NCBI RefSeq assembly: GCF_029893635.1
Contig: NZ_JARXYR010000002.1
Coordinates: 2,145,001 to 2,209,000 of the forward strand
DNA: 64,000 nt
DNA from: Variovorax sp. TBS-050B
Lineage (GTDB): Bacteria; Pseudomonadota; Gammaproteobacteria; Burkholderiales; Burkholderiaceae_C
Direction of reading: 5' to 3'
The position numbers and the translations under genes are program-made. Below are positions 56,276-64,000 of the stretch, in pieces; position 1 is the first letter of the stretch, and every line of letters starts with the position of its first letter. The notes beneath the pieces are model-generated. The model worked only from the letters and a program-made list of their open reading frames with translations. It had not been told where the DNA came from and did no database searches.

Positions 56276-56311
56276 CGGACACAGGCCGGAAATAACTGTA
56301 TATTCATCCAG
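56276..56311 (+). promoter_or_regulatory. SigmaA-type promoter overlapped by a LexA-like SOS box
   Basis: CTGTATATTCATCCAG (56296-56311) matches the LexA box CTGT-N8-ACAG with one mismatch in the last half (CCAG). It overlaps a -10 TATATT (56299-56304). A -35-like CGGACA (56276-56281) is exactly 17 bp upstream. The radical SAM ATG is 18 bp after the box, so LexA would block transcription of the DNA-repair-like unit. Confidence 0.7.
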
Positions 56312-56328
56312 TATTTCCGCTCCCGCCC

Positions 56329-57594
56329 ATGGACCTCCAGCGCAAACTCGCCATCCTTGCGGACGCCGCCAAGTACGACGCCTCCTGCGCGTCGAGCGGC
56401 TCGCAGCCGCGCGACTCGGTGGGCGGGCGCGGCATCGGCTCCACCGAGGGCATGGGCATCTGCCACAGCTTCGCGCCCGACGGCCGCTGCATCTCGCTGC
56501 TCAAGGTGCTGCTCACCAACCACTGCCAGTACGACTGCCTCTACTGCGTCAACCGCGCCTCGAGCAACGTGCCGCGCGCACGCTTCCGCGCCGAGGAGGT
56601 GGTGCAGCTCACGCTCGACTTCTACCGGCGCAACTGCATCGAGGGCCTGTTCCTGTCGAGCGGCATCGTCAAGTCGCCCGACCACACGATGGAGCAGGTG
56701 GTCGAGGTCGCGCGCGCGCTGCGCGAGGACCACGACTTCCGCGGCTACATCCATCTGAAGACCATTCCCGACGCGAGCGACGAGCTGATCGCGCGCGCCG
56801 GCCGCTACGCCGACCGGCTCAGCATCAACGTCGAGATGCCCACCAGCGCCGGCCTGCAGGCGCTCGCGCCCGAGAAGGACGAGAGCGCGATCCGGCGCTC
56901 GATGGCGCGGCTGCGGCTGGCGATCGACCACACGCGCGAGGAGGCGCGCCGCGTGGTGCCGATCCGCGCGCTGCCCGGCGCCACGCCCGCGCCGGCCAGG
57001 CCGCCGCCCTTCGCGCCCGCGGGCCAGAGCACGCAGATGATCGTGGGCGCCGATGCCACCGACGACCGCGGCATCCTCGCGACCAGCGCCACGCTCTACG
57101 GCGCCTACCGGCTGCGCCGCGTCTACTACTCGGCCTTCAGCCCCATTCCCGACGCCGCGCGCGCGCTGCCGCTCGCCGCGCCGCCACTGCTGCGCGAGCA
57201 CCGGCTCTACCAGGCCGACTGGCTGATGCGCTTCTACGGCTTCGGCCACGAGGAGATCGTGGCCGCGCCCGACGGGCTGCTGCGGCTCGACGTCGATCCC
57301 AAGATGGCCTGGGCGCTCGCGCATGCCGAGCGCTTTCCGGTCGACCTGAACCATGCGCCGCGCGAGATGCTGCTGCGCGTGCCGGGCCTGGGCGTGAAGG
57401 CGGTCGAGCGGCTGCTGCAGGCGCGCCGCGTGCGGCGGGTGCGTGCCGACGACCTGCGCCGGCTGCATGTGCCCGCGCGCAAGGTGCTGCCCTTCGTGGT
57501 GGCCGACGGGCACCGGCCCGCGGCCTCGGCCATGGCGCAGGCGGCGGCCGCCGCCGCGCCCGCGGCACGGCCGGCGCAGGCCGCGCTGTTCTGA
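56329..57594 (+). CDS. Putative DNA modification/repair radical SAM protein (UdgX-linked family)
   Basis: A 421-residue radical SAM protein. The cluster motif TNHCQYDCLYCVN gives C66, C70 and C73 (CxxxCxxC). The first part (SVGGRGIGSTEGMGICHSFA) is typical of the family linked to uracil-DNA glycosylase-like proteins. A helix-hairpin-helix-like segment VPGLGVKAVERLLQARRVRR near residue 345 suggests DNA binding. Its chemistry is not known. It heads a unit with the DUF4130-UdgX gene 11 bp downstream and is preceded by a LexA-like box. Confidence 0.92.
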   Translation: MDLQRKLAILADAAKYDASCASSGSQPRDSVGGRGIGSTEGMGICHSFAPDGRCISLLKVLLTNHCQYDCLYCVNRASSNVPRARFRAEEVVQLTLDFYRRNCIEGLFLSSGIVKSPDHTMEQVVEVARALREDHDFRGYIHLKTIPDASDELIARAGRYADRLSINVEMPTSAGLQALAPEKDESAIRRSMARLRLAIDHTREEARRVVPIRALPGATPAPARPPPFAPAGQSTQMIVGADATDDRGILATSATLYGAYRLRRVYYSAFSPIPDAARALPLAAPPLLREHRLYQADWLMRFYGFGHEEIVAAPDGLLRLDVDPKMAWALAHAERFPVDLNHAPREMLLRVPGLGVKAVERLLQARRVRRVRADDLRRLHVPARKVLPFVVADGHRPAASAMAQAAAAAAPAARPAQAALF

Positions 57595-57605
57595 AGGGGC
57601 GCGGC

Positions 57606-59060
57606 ATGCGCGTGCGGCTCGGCGACCCGGTCGACCTCGATGCCTTCCGCCGTCATGCGCGGCAACTGCTCGCGCGCGGCGTGCCGCCCGGCGAGGTCGA
57701 ATGGATCGAGGCCGGCGCGGACGGCCTGTTCGGCGAGGCGGCCTGCGGCGCCGAAACCGCAGCCCCCGCGGCGGCCGGCGCGCGGCAGCCGTCCGTGCCC
57801 GCGTCCTTCCTCGCGCTGTGCGCCGACGTGATCCTGCACCGCGAGGCGCAGCGCTTCGACCTGCTCTACCGCCTGCTGTGGCGCCTCGCGCACGAGCCCG
57901 CGCTGCGCCACGATCCGCTCGATGCCGAGATGCTGCGCGCGCGCCGCATGGCCAAGGCGGTGCACCACGACATCCACAAGATGCGCGCCTTCGTGCGCTT
58001 CACGCGCGTGGTCGATGCGGACGGCCTCGAGCGCCACGTGGCCTGGTTCGAGCCCGCGCACCGCATCGTCGAGGCCAATGCGCCCTTCTTCGCGCGCCGC
58101 TTCGCGCAGATGCGCTGGGCCATCCTCACGCCCGGGCGTTGTGTCGAATGGGACGGCCGCGCGCTGGCCTTCCGCGAGGGCGCCGACCGCGCCGAGCGCC
58201 CGCCGCCCGATGCCGGCGAGCGGCTCTGGCTCACCTACTACGAGCACATCTTCAATCCCGCGCGGCTCAAGATCGCGATGATGCGGCGCGAGATGCCGCG
58301 GCGCTACTGGCACAACCTGCCCGAGGCCGCGCTGATCCAGCCGCTGGCCGAGGCCGCCGCGGCGCGCAGCCAGGCCATGATCGATGCGCCGGCCACGCCA
58401 GCGCGGCGCATCCGCGCGCCGATCGCGCTGCATCCGCTGCCTGCCCAAGGCGCCGCGCCCGCGAGCCTCGACGAACTGCGGGCCGCCGCGCACGCCTGCC
58501 GCGCCTGCCCGATCGGCGCACTCGCCACGCAGGCGGTCTGCGGCGAGGGGCCGCACGCGCCAAGCCACATGCTCGTCGGCGAACAGCCGGGCGACCAGGA
58601 AGACCTGGCCGGCCGTCCTTTCGTCGGTCCGGCCGGCCAGCTGCTCGACCGCGCGATGGCGCAGCTCGGCTGGGCGCGCGAGGGCGTCTACCTCGCCAAT
58701 GCGGTCAAGCACTTCAAGTACGAACTGCGCGGCAAGCGCCGCATCCACAAGACCGCGGGCCAGCGCGAGGCCGAGGCCTGCGCGCACTGGCTCGAGCACG
58801 AGATCGCCCTCGTGCAGCCGCAGGCGCTGGTCGCGCTCGGCGCCACGGCCGCGCGAACGCTGCTCGGCCGGCCGGTGGCGGTGCAGGCCGAGCGCGGCGC
58901 CTGGCTGCACGAGCGCGCCGACGGCCGGCCGGTGTTCGTCACGCTGCATCCGTCGGCGCTGCTGCGGCTGCCCGAGGGCGAACGCGAGGCCGCCTGTGCG
59001 CGCTGGCGCGACGAGCTCGCGCTCGCGCGCGGCACGGTTTCTGCTGCGATCGCCGCATGA
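57606..59060 (+). CDS. DUF4130-UdgX fusion: UdgX-family uracil-DNA binding/cross-linking protein
   Basis: A 484-residue fusion. The N-terminal half (about 1-260) is the DUF4130 / probable DNA-metabolism domain (RMAKAVHHDIHKMRAFVRFT). The C-terminal half (about 290-484) is UdgX: motif A GEQPGDQEDLAGRPFVGPAG near residue 324, the distinctive loop KRRIH with H381, and HPSALLR (H448). In characterised UdgX the KRRIH histidine forms a covalent bond with the uracil-site sugar, giving a suicide cross-link. Cysteines in HACRACPIG and later support the Fe-S site. It is coupled to the radical SAM gene and to the next gene by ATGA. Confidence 0.93.
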   Translation: MRVRLGDPVDLDAFRRHARQLLARGVPPGEVEWIEAGADGLFGEAACGAETAAPAAAGARQPSVPASFLALCADVILHREAQRFDLLYRLLWRLAHEPALRHDPLDAEMLRARRMAKAVHHDIHKMRAFVRFTRVVDADGLERHVAWFEPAHRIVEANAPFFARRFAQMRWAILTPGRCVEWDGRALAFREGADRAERPPPDAGERLWLTYYEHIFNPARLKIAMMRREMPRRYWHNLPEAALIQPLAEAAAARSQAMIDAPATPARRIRAPIALHPLPAQGAAPASLDELRAAAHACRACPIGALATQAVCGEGPHAPSHMLVGEQPGDQEDLAGRPFVGPAGQLLDRAMAQLGWAREGVYLANAVKHFKYELRGKRRIHKTAGQREAEACAHWLEHEIALVQPQALVALGATAARTLLGRPVAVQAERGAWLHERADGRPVFVTLHPSALLRLPEGEREAACARWRDELALARGTVSAAIAA

Positions 59061-59593
59061 CACACGATGTTGCTGCTTCCACCGGCGGCGCCGCCACCAT
59101 GCTCGCGCCACGGCCGCTGACGCCGCAGGCCTTCGCGCCCTTCGGCACCGTGATCGCCGTGCCCGAAGGCGCCGAGGGCCGCGCGATCAACGGCGGCAAC
59201 GCGCGGCGCTTCGACCTGCTGTCCGACCTGCGGCTCGATGCCGGCGGCGGCCGCCCGATGCTCGCGTTGTTCCGCGCCCAGGCCCGGCGCTTTCCGCACG
59301 AGGTCGCCGAGCTGGAGCGGCATGCGCTCGGCAGCCAGGCCTTCGTGCCGCTGGGCATGCGGCGCTTCGTGATCGTGGTGGCGCGCGCGGGCGCTGCACC
59401 CGCGGGCGCCGGCGAGCTTGCCGCCTTCGCGACCGACGGCCAGCAGGGCGTGGTGCTTGCACCCGGCACCTGGCATCACGCGCTGCTGGCGGTCGATGCC
59501 GGCGATTTCGTCGTGATCGAGCGCGGCGCCGCGGGCGCGATCGATTGCGAGGTGTGCCGGCTGCGCGTGCCGGTGCGCGTCGACGGGCCCTAG
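59057..59593 (+). CDS. Ureidoglycolate lyase family protein (AllA-like)
   Basis: A 178-residue protein whose ATG overlaps the UdgX stop (ATGA). The AllA fold is recognised by LTPQAFAPFGTVIAVPEGAE, INGGNARRFD, FPHEVAELERHALGSQAFVP and APGTWHHALLAV, which carries the active-site histidines. AllA cleaves ureidoglycolate to glyoxylate and urea in purine breakdown, but no other allantoin genes are near. Its coupling to a DNA-repair gene is odd. Its stop shares CTAG with the stop of the converging amidase. Confidence 0.88.
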   Translation: MTHDVAASTGGAATMLAPRPLTPQAFAPFGTVIAVPEGAEGRAINGGNARRFDLLSDLRLDAGGGRPMLALFRAQARRFPHEVAELERHALGSQAFVPLGMRRFVIVVARAGAAPAGAGELAAFATDGQQGVVLAPGTWHHALLAVDAGDFVVIERGAAGAIDCEVCRLRVPVRVDGP

Positions 59594-60771
59594 CGCGCGG
59601 CGATGCGCTGCGCGAGCGCGACCAGCGAGCGGTCCGAGCGCGCGGGGCCGAGCAGCGAGAGGCCGAGGGGCGCACCCTCGCGCCGCGCGAGCGGCATCGA
59701 GAGCTGCGGAAAGCCGCTCAGGCCCGCGATGCACAGCATGCGGATCGCGCGGTTGCGGTAGTCCTCGAGTCCGGCCTCGCTTTCGCTGCGCAGCGGCGCG
59801 ATGTCGGGCATGGTCGGCATCAGCAGCACGCCGTCGTGGCCGAGCAGCGCCGCGAGGTGGGTGCGAAACGCGTTGCGAAAGGCGCGGCCCGCGACGATCT
59901 GCGCCTCGGTGACGTCGCGCGACCAGGCGAAGCGCTCGGCCACGCCCGGGCCGAGCGGCGGCGCGAAGCGCTCGATCAGCGGCCCGTCGGTGAGCCAGGC
60001 CTCGTGCGCCTGCACATAGCGGAAATTCCAGTACATCGTGTCGAAGGATTCGAGCGCCACGTCCATGCGCTGTGCCTCGCCGAGCACCCCCTGCACATGC
60101 GCCGCGGCCTCGGCGAGCGCGGCCGCGGCGGCGGGCACGGCGAGCGACCATGCGTCCTCGGGACGCAGCAGCCGCACGCGCGCCGGCAGCGGCGCCGCAT
60201 CGGCGCCGAGCAGCACCTCGGCCACGCGCGCGAAGGTGTCGGCGTCACGCGCGAACCAGCCGCAGGTGTCGAGGCTGGGCGCGAGGTCGAGCGTGCCTTC
60301 GAGGCTCACGCGGCCGTGCGTGGGCCGCAGGCCGTAGAGGCCGCAGTGGTTGGCCGGCGCGCGCACCGAGCCGCCGGTGTCGGTGCCGAGCGCGAAGTCG
60401 CACAGGCCCCAGGACACGGCCGCGGCAGAGCCGGAAGACGATCCGCCCGTGATGCGGTCCTTCGCGGCGCCGTTGAGCGGTGCGCCGAAATGCGCGTTGT
60501 TGCCGTTCATGGAGAAGGCCAGCTCGTCGGTCACGGTCTTGCCGACGAAGCGCGCGCCGGCATCCAGCAGCTTCTGCACCGTGGGCGCGGTGCGCGTCTT
60601 GATGCCCGACATCGCGAGCACGATCGGGCTGCCGCCGCTGGTCGGATAGCCGGCCACGTCGAACAGGTCCTTGGCCGCGAAGCTCAGGTCGGCCAGCGGC
60701 CCGGTGGGCGCATGCGGCACCGGTGCGTCGGGGTAGGGAACGAAGGCGTGCGCGGGGTCGTGCAGGGGCAT
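59590..60771 (-). CDS. Amidase (amidase-signature family, AMI1-like)
   Basis: A 393-residue amidase-signature enzyme, shorter than the one at 25749. The triad elements are [11 protein letters not shown] (Lys near residue 33), [14 protein letters not shown] and [15 protein letters not shown]. The opening [20 protein letters not shown] is like plant AMI1-type amidases. It follows the DppD-like gene by 25 bp on the same strand and probably hydrolyses an amide imported by that ABC system. The substrate is unknown. Confidence 0.91.
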   Translation of the reverse strand: MPLHDPAHAFVPYPDAPVPHAPTGPLADLSFAAKDLFDVAGYPTSGGSPIVLAMSGIKTRTAPTVQKLLDAGARFVGKTVTDELAFSMNGNNAHFGAPLNGAAKDRITGGSSSGSAAAVSWGLCDFALGTDTGGSVRAPANHCGLYGLRPTHGRVSLEGTLDLAPSLDTCGWFARDADTFARVAEVLLGADAAPLPARVRLLRPEDAWSLAVPAAAAALAEAAAHVQGVLGEAQRMDVALESFDTMYWNFRYVQAHEAWLTDGPLIERFAPPLGPGVAERFAWSRDVTEAQIVAGRAFRNAFRTHLAALLGHDGVLLMPTMPDIAPLRSESEAGLEDYRNRAIRMLCIAGLSGFPQLSMPLARREGAPLGLSLLGPARSDRSLVALAQRIAAR

Positions 60772-60796
60772 GGCGATGGGAGGATTGGTGGTCGCT

Positions 60797-61816
60797 TCAG
60801 GCGACGAGCGTGGGTGCGATGGCGGCCGCGGCCTCGGTGCGGATGCAGCGCACGCGGTGGTTCGGCGCCAGCTCGACGGCCGGCGGCTGGGCGGCGCGGC
60901 AGGCGTCGGTGGCGAGGGCGCAGCGCTCGGCGAAGGCGCAGCCCGCCGGCAGTGCCGAGAGATCGGGCGGCGCGCCGCCGATGGTCTCGAGCCGGGCGCC
61001 GCGCGCGAGCGCGCCGTGCGCGCGGCTCTTGAGCAGCGCGATGGTGTACGGATGGCGCGGCGTGCGGATCAGCTCGCGCGCGCTGCCTTCCTCGACGATG
61101 CGGCCCGCATACATCACCGCGATGCGGTCCGCCACCTCGACGGCGGCGCCGATGTCGTGCGTGACGAAGATCACCGAGAGCCCGAGGTCGCGCTGCAGCT
61201 CGCGCAGCAGCAGCAGGATCTGGATCTGCACCGTGGCATCGAGCGCGGTGGTCGGCTCGTCGGCCAGCAGCAGCTGCGGATGGCAGGCCAGCGCGAGCGC
61301 GATCATCGCGCGCTGGCGCATGCCGCCCGACATCTCGTGCGGATAGGCCGCGAGGCGCCGCTCGGGGCTCGGGATGCGCACCCGTTCGAACAGGGCGAGC
61401 GCGCGCTGCCGCGCCTCGGCGGCCGTGACGCCGCGGTCGTGGCGGCGGATCGACTCGACGATCTGCGCACCGACCGGATAGACCGGATCGAGAGCGAGCA
61501 GCGGCTCCTGGAAGATCATCGACGCGACCTTGCCGCGGAAGTCGTCGAGCGCGCGCGCGGGCATCGCGAGCACGTCGCGCCCGGCCACCTGCACCTGCCC
61601 GGTCATGCGCGTGCGGCGCTCCGGATGCAGCCGCAGCAGCGTGCGCAGGGTCACGCTCTTGCCCGAGCCCGATTCGCCGATCAGCGCCACCACCTCGCCG
61701 CGCCGCAGGTCGAGGCTCACGCCGTTCACCGCATGCACCGGCCTGCGCCCACCGGTGAAGGTGACGCCAAGGTCGCGCAGGCGGACCATCGGTGCGCTGT
61801 CGTCGTGGTCGTTCAT
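60797..61816 (-). CDS. Oligopeptide/dipeptide-type ABC transporter ATP-binding protein (DppD-like)
   Basis: A 339-residue ATPase from ATG 61814-61816 ([20 protein letters not shown]). Walker A is [13 protein letters not shown], the signature is [16 protein letters not shown], and Walker B is [12 protein letters not shown]. The C-terminal oligopeptide-transporter extension with cysteines ([17 protein letters not shown]) is present and may hold an Fe-S cluster, as in DppD. Its start overlaps the stop of the preceding ATPase by ATGA. Here the DppF-type gene comes first, the reverse of the usual order. Confidence 0.94.
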   Translation of the reverse strand: MNDHDDSAPMVRLRDLGVTFTGGRRPVHAVNGVSLDLRRGEVVALIGESGSGKSVTLRTLLRLHPERRTRMTGQVQVAGRDVLAMPARALDDFRGKVASMIFQEPLLALDPVYPVGAQIVESIRRHDRGVTAAEARQRALALFERVRIPSPERRLAAYPHEMSGGMRQRAMIALALACHPQLLLADEPTTALDATVQIQILLLLRELQRDLGLSVIFVTHDIGAAVEVADRIAVMYAGRIVEEGSARELIRTPRHPYTIALLKSRAHGALARGARLETIGGAPPDLSALPAGCAFAERCALATDACRAAQPPAVELAPNHRVRCIRTEAAAAIAPTLVA

Positions 61817-62850
61817 GCGGCCTGCCTCCGTTGCTGCGCCATCGGATGCCCGCTGCCCGCCTCGTGCACCAGGCAGCTCACCGCATGGCGCGAACCGGTC
61901 ACGATGCGCTCCGGCGCCACCTCGCGGCACACCGGCGCCGCCAGCGCGCAGCGCGGATGGAAGCGGCATCCCGCGGGCGGATCGATGGGGTTCGGCGGAT
62001 CGCCGGCGAGCGCGGCCGCCTCGGTGCGGTGGTCGGGGTCCATCGAAGGCATGGACGACAGCAGCGCGCGGGTGTAGGGATGCGCCGGGTCGTCGTAGAG
62101 CGCATCGGCCGGCCCGATCTCCGCCACCTGGCCGAGGTACATCACCATCACGCGGTCGCTCACGTAGCGCACCACGTGCAGGTCGTGACTGATGAAGACG
62201 TAGGTGAGGCCGAACTCGGCCTTGAGGTCGAGCAGCAGGTTGATGACCTGCGCCTCCACCGACTTGTCGAGCGCCGAGACGGCCTCGTCGAGGATGACCA
62301 TGCGCGGCTGCAGCGCGAGTGCGCGCGCGATGTTGACGCGCTGGCGCTGCCCGCCCGAAAGCTCGTGCGGATAGCGCTCGGCGAAGCGCCGCGGCTCCAG
62401 CCCCACGCGCGCGAGCAGGTCGCGCGCCCGCGCCACCGATTCGCGCCGCGCCACGCCGTGCACCTGCGGGCCGAAGGCGATCGAATCCTCGATCGTCAGG
62501 CGCGGGTTCAGCGAGGCGTAGCTGTCCTGGAACACCATCTGCACCTGGCGGCGAAACTCCTTGAGCGGCAGGTCGCGCCCGCCGACCTCGCGGCCGTCGA
62601 ACACCACCTCGCCGCGCGTCGGTTCGATGAGCTGCATCAGAAGCCGCGCGGTGGTCGACTTGCCGCAGCCCGATTCGCCGACCACGCCGAGCGTCTCGCC
62701 CTTCAGCACCTCGAAGTCCACCCCGTCGACCGCGCGCACCACGCCGCCGCCGCGGCCGAGCGGATCCTTCTTGAGCGGGAAGTGCTTGACCAGGCCGGTG
62801 ATGGTCAGGAGCGGCTGGGCGGGGCCGCCGATGTCATCCAGTGCTTTCAA
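61813..62850 (-). CDS. Oligopeptide/dipeptide-type ABC transporter ATP-binding protein (DppF-like)
   Basis: A 345-residue ATPase. Walker A is GESGCGKSTTARLL, the signature LSGGQRQRVNIARALA, and Walker B MVILDEAVSALDKSVEAQ. The C-terminal cysteine pattern in PPAGCRFHPRCALAAPVC is as in DppF/OppF. The early HFPLKKDPLGRGGGVVRAVD is typical. It lies downstream of the permease but separated from it by a 304-bp structured repeat region. Confidence 0.94.
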   Translation of the reverse strand: MKALDDIGGPAQPLLTITGLVKHFPLKKDPLGRGGGVVRAVDGVDFEVLKGETLGVVGESGCGKSTTARLLMQLIEPTRGEVVFDGREVGGRDLPLKEFRRQVQMVFQDSYASLNPRLTIEDSIAFGPQVHGVARRESVARARDLLARVGLEPRRFAERYPHELSGGQRQRVNIARALALQPRMVILDEAVSALDKSVEAQVINLLLDLKAEFGLTYVFISHDLHVVRYVSDRVMVMYLGQVAEIGPADALYDDPAHPYTRALLSSMPSMDPDHRTEAAALAGDPPNPIDPPAGCRFHPRCALAAPVCREVAPERIVTGSRHAVSCLVHEAGSGHPMAQQRRQAA

Positions 62851-63154
62851 TTCTTTCGCTCCTTGGTTGTAGGGGCGCTGTGGTTCGGGGCGCGTGCACA
62901 GGCCACCGGGTACTCCCCTCCGCGAATGTCCCCCGGCCTGCGGCCTCCTCCTTTATTTCGCTGCGGGGAGCACCCGGTGCCCTGTGCACGATGAGCGCGG
63001 CGCTCGTGCGGGCGGTTCGACTGCGGCGCCCTGATCTCGTCGATGGGGTGCCTTGCGCAGCGAAATAAAGGAGGAGGCCGAAGGCCGGGGGACATTCGCG
63101 GAGCAAGGTACCCCGTCGGCGAGATCGCCCCCCAAGACAGTGCACACGCCATGC
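62851..63154. repeat. 304-bp gene-free gap holding a paired structured repeat (two inverted 48-bp cores with covarying stems)
   Basis: A 48-bp core at 62918-62965 recurs inverted at 63056-63103 with one mismatch. Each core lies in the loop of its own stem. Copy 1 has 24-bp arms at 62893-62916 and 62967-62990 (22 pairs). Copy 2 has GGGGTGCCTTG / CAAGGTACCCC (10 of 11). The stems differ but the pairing and a GTAC/GCAC position are kept. No coding gene was seen. It separates the permease from the DppF-like gene. Confidence 0.8.
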
Positions 63155-64000
63155 CTACCCCTTGTTGTCCATCGCCGACCGCAACCCGTCGGACAGGAGA
63201 TTGAAGGAGATCGAAGTGATGAAGATCATCACCCCCGGCAGCGCCGCGACCCAGGGCTGCACGTAGATCGCGGTGCGCAGCGTGTTGAGCATCAGGCCCC
63301 ATTCGGGCTCCGGCGGCTTCACGCCCAGGCCCAGGAACGAGAGGCCCGAGGCCAGGATCATCGAGACCGCGATCAGGCTCGTGGCATAGACGAAGATCGG
63401 CCCGAGCACGTTGCCCAGCACATGCACCCGCACGATCGTGAACGCGTTCGCGCCCGAGGCGCGCGCCGCCTCCACGTAGTCGCGCGTGCGCACCTGCGTC
63501 GTCACGCTCTCGGCCACGCGCGCGATCTGCGGCACGAACACGATGGTCAGCGAGATCAGCGAGTTGACCACCCCCGCGCCCAGCGTGCCCGAGAGCGCGA
63601 TCGCGAGCAGCACCGACGGGAAGGCATAGAACACGTCGATGGTCCGCATCACCAGCGTGTTGGTCAGCCCGCCCGCATAGCCCGCGACGATCCCGATCAC
63701 CGTGCCGAGCACGAAGGCGCAGACCACCGGCGTGATGCCGATGAACAGCGACAGCCGCGCCCCCACGATCAGCCGCGAGAGCATGTCGCGGCCCTGCTCG
63801 TCGCTGCCCAGCCACAGGCCTTCCGTGCCGATCGGCTTGAGCCGCTTGAGCATCGACGCGGCGTAGGGGTCGTTCGGCGCGAGCCAGGGCCCGAAGACCG
63901 CCAGCCCGATCAGCAGCAGCACCACCACGGCCGCGCCCATCGCGACCGGATCGCGCGCGAAGCGCAGCAGCACCGAGGTCCAGTAGCCGCGCGAGCGCTG
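63155..64000 (-). CDS. ABC transporter permease, DppC-like, 5' end outside window
   Basis: At least 282 residues; the frame stays open at 64000 (...RSRGYWTSVLLRFARDPVAM), so the true start lies further along the minus strand. It has the DppC-type N-terminal segment, GPWLAPNDPYAASMLKRLKP and GSDEQGRDMLSRLIVGARLS, and then the transport loop EAARASGANAFTIVRVHVLG. A late ILASGLSFLGLGVKPPEPEW is the standard DppC signature. It forms the channel with a DppB-like partner expected outside the window. Confidence 0.93.
   Translation of the reverse strand, partial: QRSRGYWTSVLLRFARDPVAMGAAVVVLLLIGLAVFGPWLAPNDPYAASMLKRLKPIGTEGLWLGSDEQGRDMLSRLIVGARLSLFIGITPVVCAFVLGTVIGIVAGYAGGLTNTLVMRTIDVFYAFPSVLLAIALSGTLGAGVVNSLISLTIVFVPQIARVAESVTTQVRTRDYVEAARASGANAFTIVRVHVLGNVLGPIFVYATSLIAVSMILASGLSFLGLGVKPPEPEWGLMLNTLRTAIYVQPWVAALPGVMIFITSISFNLLSDGLRSAMDNKG

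Noticed and set aside
56221..56284. Possible tandem repeat or CRISPR-like spacing of CTGGAAA-CCGCACGG units
   Set aside because: Only two direct copies 32 bp apart. They are better explained as regulator sites.

Overview
The window is about 64 kb of very GC-rich DNA from a catabolically versatile beta-proteobacterium. Several features together suggest a Comamonadaceae member such as Variovorax: four Bug/TctC-type periplasmic binding proteins, two TRAP transporters, many acyl-CoA genes, dense LysR/GntR/TetR control, and several families of structured intergenic repeats. The genus is inferred from gene content, not from a marker gene. I saw no rRNA, tRNA, CRISPR array, IS transposase or prophage.

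Layout. 1-8804: a sugar-acid catabolic locus. GntR regulator, TRAP dctP-dctQ-dctM, UxaA-type dehydratase and a malate/lactate-dehydrogenase-family gene run on the minus strand, divergent from two SDRs and an FAH-family hydrolase. 8834-10588: LysR regulator divergent from an SDR. 10714-21041: a fatty-acid beta-oxidation operon headed by a TetR regulator with a strong operator. It is interrupted by a DUF559 nuclease gene between 44-bp terminal inverted repeats. 21075-28266: an orphan ABC binding protein, a hotdog thioesterase, an Atm1-type ABC exporter carrying a frameshift, a 2-hydroxyacid dehydrogenase, an amidase and a HypT-like LysR. 28631-31855: a gltIJKL glutamate/aspartate ABC importer with an internal terminator after the binding-protein gene. 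32011-36074: a second TRAP system with a nucleoside hydrolase.

36176-48106: a minus-strand acyl-CoA operon resembling the pim (pimelate) operon: bifunctional hydratase/dehydrogenase, thiolase, two paired acyl-CoA dehydrogenases, enoyl-CoA hydratase, then after a terminator-like hairpin a CoA transferase, two Bug proteins and an AMP-ligase. A LysR gene diverges from it. 49182-56084: a minus-strand unit of DUF6351 lipoprotein, Bug protein, DctB-like sensor kinase (frameshifted) and DctD-like sigma-54 activator, preceded by a consensus sigma-54 promoter and three upstream GGAAA-type sites. 56329-59593: the divergent unit, a radical SAM protein and a DUF4130-UdgX fusion behind a LexA-like box, then a ureidoglycolate-lyase-family gene. 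59590-64000: an amidase and an oligopeptide-type ABC importer, with a covarying inverted-repeat element inside it.

Three genes (ABC exporter, second DctP, sensor kinase) each carry one extra G/C that breaks an otherwise intact frame. This pattern suggests either sequencing errors or recent decay. The most interesting places are the sigma-54/DUF6351 unit, the LexA-UdgX unit, the DUF559 element and the structured repeats at 62893-63114.
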